This document shows, piece by piece, positions 63,606 to 64,000 of a stretch of DNA of 64,000 nt. The notes under the pieces were generated by a model. That model saw only the letters and a list, made by a program, of their open reading frames with translations, was not told the DNA's origin and searched no databases. The stretch's first letter is position 1; every line of letters starts with the position of its first letter. The translations under genes were made by a program, and so were the position numbers. The stretch is from Alphaproteobacteria bacterium (GTDB lineage Bacteria > Pseudomonadota > Alphaproteobacteria > Caulobacterales > Caulobacteraceae): positions 1-64,000 of the forward strand of contig JAHJME010000006.1 of NCBI GenBank assembly GCA_018821435.1, given 5' to 3'.

Positions 63606-64000
63606 ATGCTCTACCTCGCCCTGGGCGGCGCGCTGCTCGTGGGCTACCTCTGGCTCACCGGAGGCAAGGTCCCCATCCTGAAGCGCCGCGAATGGCGCAT
63701 CCTGACCGCCGCCATGGCGCTGGTCGCGTTCACGGCTGCCGCCTTCGTGGGCGTGCGCGGCTCATGGGGCGCGGCGATCGTGCTGGTCGTGGTGGGGCTA
63801 TGGCTGGCCGCGTCGTCGCGAAAGACCGCCCCGACCGCCGCCGCCGCCCCGCAGACCGGGCGCATGGGCGAGGCCGAGGCGCGCCGCATCCTGGGCGTCG
63901 GTCCGGGCGCCACGAAGGCCGAGATCCAGGCCGCCTACACCCGCCTGATGCACGCCGTTCACCCGGACAAGGGCGGCACCGCGGGCCTGGCCGCCCAGCT
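63606..64000 (+). CDS. J-domain membrane protein (partial, runs off the window)
   Basis: About 131 codons are visible. The start ATG at 63606 lies four bases after the mipZ stop. Three hydrophobic segments (about residues 1-20, 33-53 and 55-72) precede a J domain, ARRILGVGPGATKAEIQAAYTRLMHAVHPDKGG, with the HPD motif at about residues 119-121 that stimulates Hsp70 ATPase. Such DjlA-like or membrane-bound J proteins act with DnaK at the inner membrane. The gene continues past the window end. Confidence 0.85.
   Translation, partial: MLYLALGGALLVGYLWLTGGKVPILKRREWRILTAAMALVAFTAAAFVGVRGSWGAAIVLVVVGLWLAASSRKTAPTAAAAPQTGRMGEAEARRILGVGPGATKAEIQAAYTRLMHAVHPDKGGTAGLAAQ

Overview
The window is high-GC chromosomal DNA from an alphaproteobacterium of the family Caulobacteraceae (Caulobacter or Phenylobacterium type). 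The support is a MipZ division regulator, an SpmX-type polar muramidase, a CC0125/CC1285-family lipoprotein, several housekeeping promoters of the TTGACG / TATAAC kind, and frequent GTG/TTG starts overlapping the preceding stop. I see no insertion sequence, prophage or CRISPR array.

Layout. 1-140: end of tuf with a strong terminator. 252-1082: exported GIN-domain protein. 1083-1657: about 575 bases without a credible gene, holding the likely S10 promoter and a long leader. 1658-13294: S10 and spc ribosomal operons, secY and adk. 13433-16086: alpha operon (rpsM, rpsK, rpoA, rplQ) with its own promoter and a terminator. 16126-22271: exported phosphodiesterase, a cassette of two VOC proteins, cupin, ArsR regulator, SRPBCC protein and MFS exporter, then a HtrA/DegP protease. 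22336-32484: serine hydrolase, azoreductase with a divergent HxlR regulator, rarA, two pseudouridine synthases, the CC1285-type lipoprotein, a degenerate GGDEF-EAL-like protein, crcB and a TPR/2OG-oxygenase. 32481-37129: DUF1501/DUF1800 pair, ATP12 chaperone, a secreted HExxH protein and a small monooxygenase. 37189-44613: LLM flavoprotein, pccB and pccA (propionyl-CoA carboxylase) with BON protein, a second HExxH protein, msrB and a DUF805 protein. 44669-50398: lipB, FliN-like protein, tRNA-Leu(GAG), mgtE, spmX, isovaleryl-CoA dehydrogenase and a DUF3574 lipoprotein. 50491-54076: PQQ dehydrogenase, Tat-exported EthD-like protein and an MmyB-type regulator. 54211-58556: four-repeat TonB-C protein, an attenuator-controlled pair of IlvM-like ACT proteins, hybrid histidine kinase and a tiny ORF with an exceptional ribosome-binding site. 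58592-64000: cNMP/patatin protein, enoyl-CoA hydratase, DUF1489 protein, panC, mipZ and the start of a J-domain membrane protein.

The most interesting parts are regulatory. At 56164-56353 (minus strand) a leader peptide ending in a Met/Ile/Thr-rich run overlaps an antiterminator/terminator pair, ahead of two tandem IlvM-like ACT proteins with no catalytic subunit. At 58455-58556 (minus strand) a 22-codon ORF has a ribosome-binding site complementary to 16 of 17 bases of the 16S rRNA tail. Other points worth a second look are a hairpin that would hide the Shine-Dalgarno of the BON gene, a divergent quinone-stress-like azoR/HxlR pair with an inverted repeat, a catalytically degenerate GGDEF-EAL-like protein, and a periplasmic protein made of four TonB-C-like repeats.

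Central carbon metabolism is represented by propionyl-CoA carboxylase, isovaleryl-CoA dehydrogenase and an enoyl-CoA hydratase, all fitting branched-chain amino-acid catabolism. Cell-cycle functions (mipZ, spmX) are interspersed with housekeeping genes, as is usual in this family.
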